A stretch of DNA of 29,885 nt, from assembly GCA_938003875.1 (NCBI GenBank), contig CALKWO010000053.1, positions 1 to 29,885 on the forward strand, given 5' to 3'. This document shows, piece by piece, positions 15,360 through 23,344 of this stretch. The DNA is from an uncultured bacterium (GTDB taxonomy: Bacteria > Planctomycetota > Uabimicrobiia > Uabimicrobiales > JABWCH01). The position numbers were made by a program, and so were the translations under genes. A model generated the notes under the pieces. That model made no database searches, had not been told where the DNA came from, and saw only the letters and a program-made list of their open reading frames with translations. Each line of letters opens with the position of its first letter. The stretch's first letter is position 1.

Positions 15360-17921
15360 TTAATCCTGATTCCTTAATTCCGATTTCTTATCTGGTGGAA
15401 TCATTTCAATAGAACCTTGCATTTCCTTCTCAGCCTTAGGGTGATTATGCTTCCATTCTTTAAGTGGCATACGTCCATTGATCCATATCCAACTCATGGG
15501 ATATACACTGGGCCTTAATATCACAAAGAAGAAATGCCAGATCAAGATAGCAGATACAGCCAATATAGCTTCATAAAAATGGATTGTTTCACATACACGA
15601 ACGATCCATGCAGGAAAATACTGTGTTGCCAGGGCTGGAAACCAGAGCACAAAGCCAGTGATGCTCATGATTATCGTTCCCCATATAAGTGCCCAATATT
15701 CGGATTTATGAGTGTAATCAAACATACCGAATTCTGGCCTATGTTTCTTCAAACCAAGATGGAAAAGAATATTTCCTGTAGCCTCTTTTGTATCTTCTAT
15801 TGGCTTAGGCATCATGGCTTTGAGTAATAATCGTCCACGACGTGTCATGATTATAAGAAATGCATGAAAAACCGAAGTTCCTATAAGCAAACATGCCATA
15901 ATACGATGAGATATACGCCTTATTTCTTCATCAAATCCCATGGAAGTTAACGCTTGGGCCCACCAGGAATCTGGGTATCTAAGAGCAAATCCAGATAATG
16001 CAAGACCAAAAAAGGTAACAAATAATAGTGTATGCTGTATAATTTCAATTTTTGTTAATCGACGCACTGATGCTTCGCATAGTTGTTGTGAGTAATGCTG
16101 CCTTAATTCATAAATATAAATAATGGCATTATGAATAAACATACCTCCCAAAACAAGAGCAATAAGCCATAAGTAGAACAAACGTACCCAATCGTGAATC
16201 ATCCATTTCCCCCTGGCAAGCACATGAGTATAGCTGGCCGCAAATTTTTCATTAGAATCCTGGTGACATTTTCCACAAGTTTTTACTACGTTGGATTTAT
16301 GAATTGATGAAGATGGATCAAGTACATTTCCAATTGCATGAATATTATGACAATCAGTGCATATTGCAACAGACTGAGAACCTCTTTTTACAGCCCATCC
16401 ATGATAACTATCCTCATAAGATTTAATAACATCTACAGGAAGTCCATATTTAGCAGCCATCTCTGCATTTTCATGGCAACGTGCACATGTCATGCTAGAA
16501 AGATTGGCTCTGTTTATGGGTGAAGATGGATCGTTATGTTTGCGTATGAGATGTTCTTCATGGCAATCCGTGCAGCTAGGGCTATCATAAAGCCCATGAG
16601 CAACGGCACGCCCATGTATTGATGTAGCATAGTCTTTTGCCTCTTTTTCATGGCATTTACCACAAGTATTAGCTAAATTCTGCTTGTTAATGGAACTGTT
16701 TAATGAGGACCCGCCTTGTAAATCATGGATACCATGACAGTCAATGCAGACTGCTGTACGATTTCCTTCTTTCCAACCTTTGCCATGTACAGATTCATTA
16801 TAGCGAGGGATAGAAATTGGTAAACGGACGTAATCTGCTGTGATAATAGCCGTATCGCCATGACAACTTCCGCACGTTTTGGGAATTTGCCTGTAATTCA
16901 CTGGGCTTTTTTCATTTATAGCAGGTAGTATATGGTGTCCTGAGTGACAGCTAGAACAAGTTGCTGCAACAGTATTCCCTTTTAATCGGGCAATACGATG
17001 AGCACTTTTACGATATGCTTCCTCTTCTTTTTTATGACAAACACCACAACCATAATTTTCCGATTCTTTAGTATCTTGAACTTGATGACTACGGTGACAT
17101 GAAAGGCAGCTCATTTCCCCTTTGTTAATCAACTGCTCATGTACAGAACCAATAAATTTTTCTTTATATCCTGGATGGCAATTCTGGCAGGCTTCTAGTG
17201 TCCGCTCATCTCGATGGGGTTTATGGGCAGCATGTACATCATGGCAAGAGGCGCAAGACATAACTCCTTCTATTTTTTGTTGAACTTTATTATGTATTCC
17301 ATTATTAATGGTTTTCATTGCATCAATATGGCATTTATTGCATAACAAATTAACTGCACCAGTCGAAGGAGGCAATAATTTACTATGAGTTGGATGGCAG
17401 CTTACACATCCAGGACTATTTGAATCAGTAGTTTTAGCCGCTATAGCGTGAACACTTGACTCATATAAATTAGTTTCTTTTATATGGCATTCACGACAAG
17501 CACTTTCAGCAGATTGAACACTTAAAGATTGTATGCTGTGGTTATCTCTATAGGTTTTAGACTGATGGCATGAAATACAGTTTGGAGCTTTTATATTCCC
17601 TTTAGATCGGGCAATATCATGAAAACTATCAATAAAACTTTTTACTGCATCTTCATGACATTCACTGCAATTTACTTTACGATAAAGACTAAAATGAGGG
17701 ATTTTTTCATAATCAGAGGATTGGCTATGGCAATCAGTACAGTCAGCTTCAGCATGAACGCTTTCAGATAATGCTTTTTTATTAACGAATACAGACTTTC
17801 CCTTTTTGTTTTTAAGGGAAGTATCACCATGACATTTAAGGCAATCCACTTTTTCTTGAGCAATAAGAATATATGGAAATAGAAAAAAAATAATGGCACC
17901 TAACCATGTTTTAAATTTCAT
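15360..17921 (-). CDS. Multiheme c-type cytochrome (19 CXXCH) fused to membrane cytochrome b domain
   Basis: 853 residues. A signal peptide (1-21) leads into 19 CXXCH heme-binding motifs between residues 27 and 553, with many additional histidines suited as distal ligands. The region is followed by a membrane domain with five predicted helices (about 580-605, 627-647, 670-692, 742-763 and 782-803) carrying in-helix histidines such as H630, H672, H686, H781 and H796. This fits a cytochrome b561/formate-dehydrogenase-gamma type diheme b domain. The layout resembles CbcL of Geobacter, which moves electrons from the quinol pool to periplasmic cytochromes, but with about twice the hemes. A role in anaerobic or extracellular electron export is inferred. 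The ATG at 17919-17921 has AAGGAT about ten bases upstream. It stands alone, and its coding sequence looks more A/T-rich than its neighbours. Confidence 0.88.
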   Translation of the reverse strand: MKFKTWLGAIIFFLFPYILIAQEKVDCLKCHGDTSLKNKKGKSVFVNKKALSESVHAEADCTDCHSQSSDYEKIPHFSLYRKVNCSECHEDAVKSFIDSFHDIARSKGNIKAPNCISCHQSKTYRDNHSIQSLSVQSAESACRECHIKETNLYESSVHAIAAKTTDSNSPGCVSCHPTHSKLLPPSTGAVNLLCNKCHIDAMKTINNGIHNKVQQKIEGVMSCASCHDVHAAHKPHRDERTLEACQNCHPGYKEKFIGSVHEQLINKGEMSCLSCHRSHQVQDTKESENYGCGVCHKKEEEAYRKSAHRIARLKGNTVAATCSSCHSGHHILPAINEKSPVNYRQIPKTCGSCHGDTAIITADYVRLPISIPRYNESVHGKGWKEGNRTAVCIDCHGIHDLQGGSSLNSSINKQNLANTCGKCHEKEAKDYATSIHGRAVAHGLYDSPSCTDCHEEHLIRKHNDPSSPINRANLSSMTCARCHENAEMAAKYGLPVDVIKSYEDSYHGWAVKRGSQSVAICTDCHNIHAIGNVLDPSSSIHKSNVVKTCGKCHQDSNEKFAASYTHVLARGKWMIHDWVRLFYLWLIALVLGGMFIHNAIIYIYELRQHYSQQLCEASVRRLTKIEIIQHTLLFVTFFGLALSGFALRYPDSWWAQALTSMGFDEEIRRISHRIMACLLIGTSVFHAFLIIMTRRGRLLLKAMMPKPIEDTKEATGNILFHLGLKKHRPEFGMFDYTHKSEYWALIWGTIIMSITGFVLWFPALATQYFPAWIVRVCETIHFYEAILAVSAILIWHFFFVILRPSVYPMSWIWINGRMPLKEWKHNHPKAEKEMQGSIEMIPPDKKSELRNQD

Positions 17922-18070
17922 AATCGTTGATATCCTTACATTTTTTGTTTAACAATGAATGGAGACAATCCATAATACTCTTATATTGTATTTGAAAGAG
18001 GAAAGGAATCGGGAATTCCCTGATTATGGCCTTCTATATTACTGAAATTGCTCAATATTCTCTAAAGGGA

Positions 18071-18128
18071 TTTGTCAAAATGGCAATCTTGCAAATGGAA
18101 GATTTTTATTTATTGCCACTATGACAAA
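18071..18128. promoter_or_regulatory. Imperfect 17-bp inverted repeat upstream of groEL
   Basis: TTTGTCAAAATGGCAAT (18071-18087) and ATTGCCACTATGACAAA (18112-18128) are complementary at 15 of 17 positions across a 24-base spacer. It lies upstream of the candidate groEL promoter. The spacer length equals that of the inverted repeat before the second groEL (20338-20393), and both right arms contain TTRCCAC. It may be an operator or a terminator-like hairpin. Confidence 0.4.
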
Positions 18129-18184
18129 AAAATAGCCTGCAAGCCAAAAAGAAAAAATTCTGCAACTCGTTATAAAAGAAGATA

Positions 18185-18212
18185 TTGAATTTTTTCTTTT
18201 TTTAGGTATATT
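18185..18212 (+). promoter_or_regulatory. Candidate promoter of the first groEL
   Basis: TTGAAT (18185-18190) and TATATT (18207-18212) with a 16-base spacer lie about 100 bases before the groEL ATG. Transcription from here would give a leader of roughly 90 bases containing an AT-rich hairpin just before the Shine-Dalgarno. The surrounding sequence is very AT-rich, so chance matches are likely. Confidence 0.4.
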
Positions 18213-18256
18213 TTTTGCTAGATAGAAAATATATTCTAAAAAATATGGCAATGTTC

Positions 18257-18282
18257 GATTAAAAAAAGAAAATCTTTTAATC
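18257..18282 (+). promoter_or_regulatory. AT-rich inverted repeat in groEL leader
   Basis: GATTAAAA (18257-18264) and TTTTAATC (18275-18282) are perfect complements around 10 bases. The repeat ends 11 bases before the groEL Shine-Dalgarno AAAGGAG (18294-18300). It could be a protein-binding site or a weak, heat-melting leader hairpin. With only A-T and two G-C pairs, chance occurrence is possible. Confidence 0.35.
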
Positions 18283-18309
18283 AAAAAAATATGAAAGGAG
18301 ACTTAGTCT

Positions 18310-19959
18310 ATGGCGAAGCAATTAGCTTTTGAGCAAGAAGCGCGTGAAGCATTGCGCAAAGGTGTAAAGAAACTTGCTCAGGCAGTAAAGGTAACCTTAG
18401 GCCCTAAAGGCAGGAATGTTATATTGGACAAGGGCTGGGGCGCACCCAATATCACCAAAGATGGTGTTAGCGTAGCAGATGAAATCGAGCTTTTGGATCG
18501 CTTTGAAAATATGGGTGCCAAGATGGTCAAAGAAGTTGCTTCCAAGACTTCCAATACTGCTGGAGATGGAACAACTACGGCAACCGTTTTAGCAGAAGCC
18601 ATTTTTCTGGAAGGTGCCAAATACGTCACAGCAGGGGTCAACCCTATGGCTTTAGGCCGTGGAATCAATAGAGTCGTCAGCTCAGTCGTCAAAGAACTTG
18701 CTAAAATTTCCAAGCCTATCCCAGAGAGCGACTCCAAAGAAATTGCTCAGGTTGCCAGTATTGCTGCCAACAACGATACAAAAATCGGATCCATGATCTC
18801 TGAAGCCATGAAGCAAGTAGGGAAAAACGGTGTTATTACCGTTGAAGAAGGCAAGAGTATGGAAACCGAAGTAGAAGTCGTAGAAGGAATGCAATTCGAT
18901 AAAGGTTATATTTCTCCCCATTTCGTGACCAACCAGGATGATATGGAAGTTGTTTTGGAAAATCCTTATATCTTGATCTATGAAGACAAGATTTCTTCTA
19001 TCAAAAAGCTTATTCCTTTATTAGAAAAAATTTCCAAAGCACAAAAACCTCTTTTTATCATTGCCGAAGATATAGAAGGGGAAGCCCTGGCGACATTGGT
19101 CGTCAACAAAATGCGCGGCATCCTTTCTTGCTGTGCTGTAAAAAGTCCTGGATATGGTGATCGCCGTAAAGCCATGTTGGAAGACATTGCCATTCTTACC
19201 AATGCTCAGCCTATCTTTAAAGATCTCGGTAAAGATTTAGAAAAAATTTCTATTGCTGAACTGGGAAGAGCGAAAAAAATAAGAGTAACTTCCGATGAAA
19301 CCGTTATCATAGAAGGTGCTGGAGAGTCCAATACCATCGAAAAAAGAGTGAAACAGATTCGTCAGGAACTGGAAAAAACAGATTCTGATTATGATAAAGA
19401 AAAACTCAGAGAAAGACTTGCCAAACTCGCTGGTGGAGTAGCACAAATTCACGTTGGAGCGGCAACAGAAATCGAACTCAAAGAAGCAAAGGCAAGAATC
19501 GACGATGCTCTTCATGCAACCAGAGCAGCTTTGGACGAAGGCATTCTGCCAGGTGGTGGAGTCGCTTACATCAGAACACTTCCTGTTATAAATGAAGTAG
19601 AAAAAGAACTCCAGGGCGATGAAAAATTTGCGGCTAACATTATGAAGCTCGCTTTAACTGCACCTTTACGCCAGATTGTAGAAAATGCAGGCGGTGAAGG
19701 ACAGGTTGTTCTTAAAAAAGTCATGGAAAAAGAAGGGCCTTATGGATATGATGCAGAAAAAAATCAATATACTGATTTAATCGAAGCAGGCATCATCGAT
19801 CCTACTAAGGTTGCAAGATTTGCCCTTCAGAACGCAGCGAGTGTAGCAACTCTTCTTTTAACAACAGATTGCATGATAGCCGAGCTGCCTAAAGATGAAA
19901 AAGACAACCCTAATTTGGGTGGCAGCGGTGATATGGCTGATTATGATGACATGATGTAA
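18310..19959 (+). CDS. groEL: Chaperonin GroEL (first copy)
   Basis: 549 residues, full family length, starting MAKQLAFEQEAREALRKGVK. The ATP-site motif GDGTTTATVL, the apical-domain stretch KSPGYGDRRKAMLEDIAILT and the C-terminal DALHATRAALDEGILPGGG mark a functional class I chaperonin that folds proteins with the GroES lid. The C-terminus ends GGSGDMADYDDMM and lacks the repeated GGM tail of E. coli GroEL. The ATG follows AAAGGAG by nine bases. groES lies 63 bases downstream, the reverse of the usual groES-groEL order. A second, divergent groEL follows. Confidence 0.97.
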   Translation: MAKQLAFEQEAREALRKGVKKLAQAVKVTLGPKGRNVILDKGWGAPNITKDGVSVADEIELLDRFENMGAKMVKEVASKTSNTAGDGTTTATVLAEAIFLEGAKYVTAGVNPMALGRGINRVVSSVVKELAKISKPIPESDSKEIAQVASIAANNDTKIGSMISEAMKQVGKNGVITVEEGKSMETEVEVVEGMQFDKGYISPHFVTNQDDMEVVLENPYILIYEDKISSIKKLIPLLEKISKAQKPLFIIAEDIEGEALATLVVNKMRGILSCCAVKSPGYGDRRKAMLEDIAILTNAQPIFKDLGKDLEKISIAELGRAKKIRVTSDETVIIEGAGESNTIEKRVKQIRQELEKTDSDYDKEKLRERLAKLAGGVAQIHVGAATEIELKEAKARIDDALHATRAALDEGILPGGGVAYIRTLPVINEVEKELQGDEKFAANIMKLALTAPLRQIVENAGGEGQVVLKKVMEKEGPYGYDAEKNQYTDLIEAGIIDPTKVARFALQNAASVATLLLTTDCMIAELPKDEKDNPNLGGSGDMADYDDMM

Positions 19960-20022
19960 TCGTATTTTTATTCTTTTAATAAACCATAAAATAAAAACGA
20001 CTTCTATAAGAGGAGATTCAAT

Positions 20023-20310
20023 ATGGCACTTTATCCATTAGATGACAGAATCGTAGTAGAATTAGAAGAAGCAGAAGAAAAAACATTGGGTGGAATCGTA
20101 CTTCCTGATACTGCAAAAGAAAAACCACAAAGAGGAAAAGTTGTAGCCGTAGGTTCAGGCAAACTTCTGGATAATGGCGAAAGAGCAAAACCCATCCTCA
20201 AAGAAGGAGACAGAGTTATTTTTGGCAAATACTCTGGCTCAGATGTTAAGGTTGATGGTAAAGAATATAAGATACTTCGAGAGAATGAAGTTTTAGCAAG
20301 ATTGAGCTAA
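20023..20310 (+). CDS. groES: Co-chaperonin GroES
   Basis: 95 residues, the normal length. The sequence starts MALYPLDDRIVVELEEAEEKT and contains the mobile-loop segment LGGIVLPDTA that contacts GroEL, then GKVVAVGSG and GDRVIFGKYSG. A strong Shine-Dalgarno (GAGGAG) lies seven bases before the ATG. It is placed between two groEL genes and is the only groES in the window, so it may serve both. The 63-base gap to the first groEL holds an AT-rich imperfect inverted repeat but no T-tailed terminator. Confidence 0.97.
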   Translation: MALYPLDDRIVVELEEAEEKTLGGIVLPDTAKEKPQRGKVVAVGSGKLLDNGERAKPILKEGDRVIFGKYSGSDVKVDGKEYKILRENEVLARLS

Positions 20311-20337
20311 AAATTCTTTTCCCAACTACATGTTATC

Positions 20338-20393
20338 ACAAATTTTGTGGTAAATTAGCTAAAAAATATTTTTTATATTACCACAAAATTTGT
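20338..20393. promoter_or_regulatory. Perfect 16-bp inverted repeat between groES and the second groEL
   Basis: ACAAATTTTGTGGTAA (20338-20353) is the exact reverse complement of TTACCACAAAATTTGT (20378-20393), with a 24-base AT-rich spacer. The left arm contains the near-perfect palindrome CACAAA-T-TTTGTG and the right arm a close copy of it, so this may be a pair of operator sites as well as an RNA hairpin. No T-run follows on the plus strand, which argues against simple termination. It lies 55 bases before the second groEL start. Confidence 0.6.
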
Positions 20394-20448
20394 AAAAACC
20401 TCAAAAAAATAAAAACCAAGACTTAACCTCAAGGGAGGATAATTATAA

Positions 20449-22059
20449 ATGACAGCCAAGCAGCTTTTTTTCCAAGAAGAAGCAAGAAAGAAAATCCAGG
20501 TCGGATTAGGCAAACTTGCAAAAGCCGTAAAAGTAACTATGGGGCCTGCAGGAAACAACGTGGCTATCCAGAAAAATTTTGGCAGCCCAACCGTCATCAA
20601 TGATGGTGTAACAGTAGCAAAAGAAATCGAATTGCCAGATCCTTTTGAAAATATGGGTGCTAAAATGGTATACCAGGCAGCATCCAAGACATCGGATATT
20701 GCAGGTGATGGAACGACTACCGCTACCGTGCTTACAGAAGCGATCTATAGTGAAGGCCTCAAATATATCAATAGTGGAGTAAACACAGTCAGCCTGAAAA
20801 GAGGAATTGACAAGGCAGTCGAAGTTCTCGTTAATGAAATAGCCAGGCTCTCCCATAAAGTAAAAGACAAATCTGAAATCGCCAATGTCGGAGCTATCTC
20901 GGCCAATAATGACAAAGTCATTGGTAACTTGCTCGCAGATGCAGTAGAAAAAGTAGGCAATGATGGAGTCATTACAGTAGAAGAAGCCAAAGGTATAGAG
21001 ACCAAACTTCGTTTTGTAGAAGGTATGCAAATTGACAAAGGATATGCTTCTCCTTATTTTGTGAACAACACAGAAGAAATGCAGGTCAATTTTGAAAATC
21101 CTTATATCTTGCTCTATGAAAAGAAGATCTCCAATATGAAAGATTTTCTACCTGTTTTGGAAAAAGTAGCAAGAGCAGGAAAACCTTTGCTGATTATCGC
21201 TGAAGACGTAGAAGGTGAAGCCCTCGCAACACTGATTGTCAATAAACTTCGCGCAGTATTGCAAAGCTGTGTAGTGAAAGCCCCTGGCTTTGGTGATCGT
21301 CGTAAAGCCATAATGGAAGATATTGCCATACTTACTGGCGGCAAGCTGATTACAGAAGATCTGGGAATCAAGCTAGACAAAGTAGAGCTGAGCGATCTTG
21401 GAAGTGCTAAAAAAGTAACCATCACCAAAGACAACAGCACCATTATCGAAGGAAATGGCGAGCTGAAAGATCTCCAGGCTAGAATCAGCCAGATTCGCCG
21501 TCAGATTGAAGTAACTACTTCTGACTATGACCGTGAAAAATTGCAGGAACGCCTTGCTAAACTGGTAGGCGGAGTTGCCGTCATTGAAGTAGGTGCTCAT
21601 ACAGAAAGTGAAATGAAAGAGAAAAAAGCCAGAGTCGAAGATGCTCTTCACGCTACAAAAGCAGCAGCAGAAGAAGGTGTAGTCGCAGGAGGTGGAGTGA
21701 CCTACCTGAGAGCCATGAAAGCTTTGGATACTCTGAAGCTTGAAGGCGATGAAGCCTTTGCTATCCAGATTTTGAAAAAAGCTCTATCCTATCCCACACG
21801 TCAGGTTGTTCAAAATGCAGGACAGGATGGTTCTGTCGTAGTTGCAGAAATCCTATCAAAAGATGATGTAAACTATGGTTTTGAAGTCAACAGCCGTCAA
21901 TATACAGATATGATTCAGGCAGGAATTTTGGACCCTGCAAAAGTACTGCGTACTGCTTTACAAAAAGCTGCCAGTGTTGCAGGCCTGTTACTTACAACGG
22001 AGACCCTTGTGACCGAGCTGAAAGATAAAAAAAGCCAGGTAATGGGAAGCGTTATATAA
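20449..22059 (+). CDS. groEL: Chaperonin GroEL (second, divergent copy)
   Basis: 536 residues, starting MTAKQLFFQEEARKKIQVGL. It keeps the ATP-site motif GDGTTTATVL, the apical segment KAPGFGDRRKAIMEDIAILT and DALHATKAAAEEG with GGG, so it should be an active ATPase. It differs from the first copy at many positions and ends KDKKSQVMGSVI, without any Gly/Met-rich tail. Shine-Dalgarno GGGAGG lies before the ATG. An intrinsic terminator follows the gene. Paralogous chaperonins in planctomycetes and other bacteria often have divided roles, such as housekeeping and stress or special substrates; which is which here cannot be read from sequence. Confidence 0.95.
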   Translation: MTAKQLFFQEEARKKIQVGLGKLAKAVKVTMGPAGNNVAIQKNFGSPTVINDGVTVAKEIELPDPFENMGAKMVYQAASKTSDIAGDGTTTATVLTEAIYSEGLKYINSGVNTVSLKRGIDKAVEVLVNEIARLSHKVKDKSEIANVGAISANNDKVIGNLLADAVEKVGNDGVITVEEAKGIETKLRFVEGMQIDKGYASPYFVNNTEEMQVNFENPYILLYEKKISNMKDFLPVLEKVARAGKPLLIIAEDVEGEALATLIVNKLRAVLQSCVVKAPGFGDRRKAIMEDIAILTGGKLITEDLGIKLDKVELSDLGSAKKVTITKDNSTIIEGNGELKDLQARISQIRRQIEVTTSDYDREKLQERLAKLVGGVAVIEVGAHTESEMKEKKARVEDALHATKAAAEEGVVAGGGVTYLRAMKALDTLKLEGDEAFAIQILKKALSYPTRQVVQNAGQDGSVVVAEILSKDDVNYGFEVNSRQYTDMIQAGILDPAKVLRTALQKAASVAGLLLTTETLVTELKDKKSQVMGSVI

Positions 22060-22089
22060 TCCCTGCTATTGATCAATATTGTTGTGACC

Positions 22090-22144
22090 AAAAACTCGCT
22101 TTTATCCATGATTTTTAAAATCAGGGTTACAGCGAGTTTTTTTT
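22090..22144 (+). terminator. Intrinsic terminator after the second groEL
   Basis: AAAAACTCGCT (22090-22100) pairs perfectly with AGCGAGTTTTT (22131-22141), and the T-run continues to 22144. The 30-base loop contains a smaller hairpin GATTTT-T-AAAATC (22110-22122). It ends about 20 bases before the dnaJ ATG, so dnaJ-grpE must rely on read-through or a promoter inside this gap. Confidence 0.8.
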
Positions 22145-22165
22145 ATAGATAAGGATATTTAAACT

Positions 22166-23308
22166 ATGACTCAAAAACGCGATTATTACGAAGTTTTAGG
22201 GGTTGGCAGAAGTGCCACGACAGAGGAAATAAAATCCTCTTATCGTAAGCTTGCACTAAAATACCACCCTGATAAAAATCCGGGAGATAAAGAAGCAGAA
22301 GCTAAATTCAAAGAAGCTGCCGAGGCCTATGAAGTTCTGTCTGATTCAGAAAAAAAAGAGCGGTATGACCGTTTTGGACATGCTGGTGTTTCTGGAAACC
22401 GCGGATTCAGCAATGTAGATGATATTTTCTCTGCCTTTAGCGATATTTTTGGTGGAGGGGGTGGTGGAGGTGGAAGTATTTTTGAAGAACTTTTTGGATC
22501 TTTTGGAGGAAGAGGCAGAGGATCTCGACGAGGCAGCCATGTCCATTCCAGCATTACTTTGGATTTCATAGAGTCTGCTAAACCTGTAGAAAAAACCATT
22601 CAAATACAAAGAAGAGAACCTTGTTCTGAATGTAGAGGTTCAGGATGCGCCAAGGGGTCTTCCCGCAAAGTATGTTCTACTTGCAAAGGACGAGGGGTAA
22701 TACAACAGATACAAGGTTTTTTTAGCCTCCAAACTACCTGTCCTACGTGTCGTGGCCAGGCTTCTATAGTAGAAAATCCATGTAAGGAGTGTTCGGGGAA
22801 AGGGCATGTCTATAAAGACAGAGAAATCAGTATAAAAATTCCAGCAGGCGTGGAAGATGGTATGCAGATGAGAATACCAGGCGAAGGAGAATCTTTGGAA
22901 CCTGGAGTTTCCAGAGGAGATCTCTATTGTGAAATCAAGATCAAACCTCATCCTCTTTTTTCCAGAATGGATGATGATGTTGTATATCAGCTTCCTATTA
23001 CTTTCTCTCAGGCAACCTTAGGAGCTAAATTAGAGGTACCGACTCTCTATGGTACTGCCAAATTGACCATTCCAGCAGGCACACAAAATGGAGAAATCCT
23101 GACAATCAGAGATATGGGTTTTCCTAGCATCAGGGGAAGAAGCAAAGGCGATCAACGCTTACAGGTCATTGTGGAAGTCCCTAAAAAGCTCACGAAAGAC
23201 CAGAGAGGCCTTTTAGAGAAATTTGCCAAAATGGAAGAAGAAAATATCACGCCCATGCGAAAAGAATTTTTGGAAAAAATGGAAACATTATTGAAACAAA
23301 AACAGTAA
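22166..23308 (+). CDS. dnaJ: Chaperone DnaJ (type I Hsp40)
   Basis: 380 residues. The J domain (1-70) has HPD at 34-36 in LKYHPDKNPGD. A Gly/Phe-rich linker (about 70-125) includes a run of glycines. The zinc-binding domain (about 150-215) has four CXXCXGX(G/A) motifs: CSECRGSG, CSTCKGRG, CPTCRGQA and CKECSGKG; the third ends in Ala instead of Gly. C-terminal substrate-binding domains complete the normal length. It stimulates the DnaK ATPase and delivers substrates. It is followed after 36 bases by grpE; dnaK itself is not in the window. Confidence 0.97.
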   Translation: MTQKRDYYEVLGVGRSATTEEIKSSYRKLALKYHPDKNPGDKEAEAKFKEAAEAYEVLSDSEKKERYDRFGHAGVSGNRGFSNVDDIFSAFSDIFGGGGGGGGSIFEELFGSFGGRGRGSRRGSHVHSSITLDFIESAKPVEKTIQIQRREPCSECRGSGCAKGSSRKVCSTCKGRGVIQQIQGFFSLQTTCPTCRGQASIVENPCKECSGKGHVYKDREISIKIPAGVEDGMQMRIPGEGESLEPGVSRGDLYCEIKIKPHPLFSRMDDDVVYQLPITFSQATLGAKLEVPTLYGTAKLTIPAGTQNGEILTIRDMGFPSIRGRSKGDQRLQVIVEVPKKLTKDQRGLLEKFAKMEEENITPMRKEFLEKMETLLKQKQ

Positions 23309-23344
23309 AGAAAAATTTGCTAAAACTAGCGGAGATTTTCAACT

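Larger units (their letters stand above)
17922..18309. other. Divergent intergenic region between multiheme cytochrome and groEL
   Basis: 388 bases, no credible gene. It must hold the promoters of both flanking genes. Visible structures are the palindrome GGGAATTCCC at 18012-18023, a 17-bp imperfect inverted repeat at 18071-18128, a sigma-70-like promoter at 18185-18212 and an AT-rich inverted repeat in the groEL leader, each treated separately. No CIRCE element (TTAGCACTC-N9-GAGTGCTAA) is present. Confidence 0.7.

Noticed and set aside
18075..18284. Minus-strand ORF of 69 codons upstream of groEL
   Set aside because: It covers the promoter and inverted repeats of groEL, has no Shine-Dalgarno and no recognisable product.
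17922..18309. CIRCE/HrcA heat-shock operator
   Set aside because: Searched for TTAGCACTC-N9-GAGTGCTAA upstream of both groEL genes and dnaJ; not present even with a few mismatches.
20506..21030. Minus-strand ORF of 174 codons inside the second groEL
   Set aside because: Cys/Phe/Tyr-rich antisense shadow of a conserved chaperonin; no start signal.
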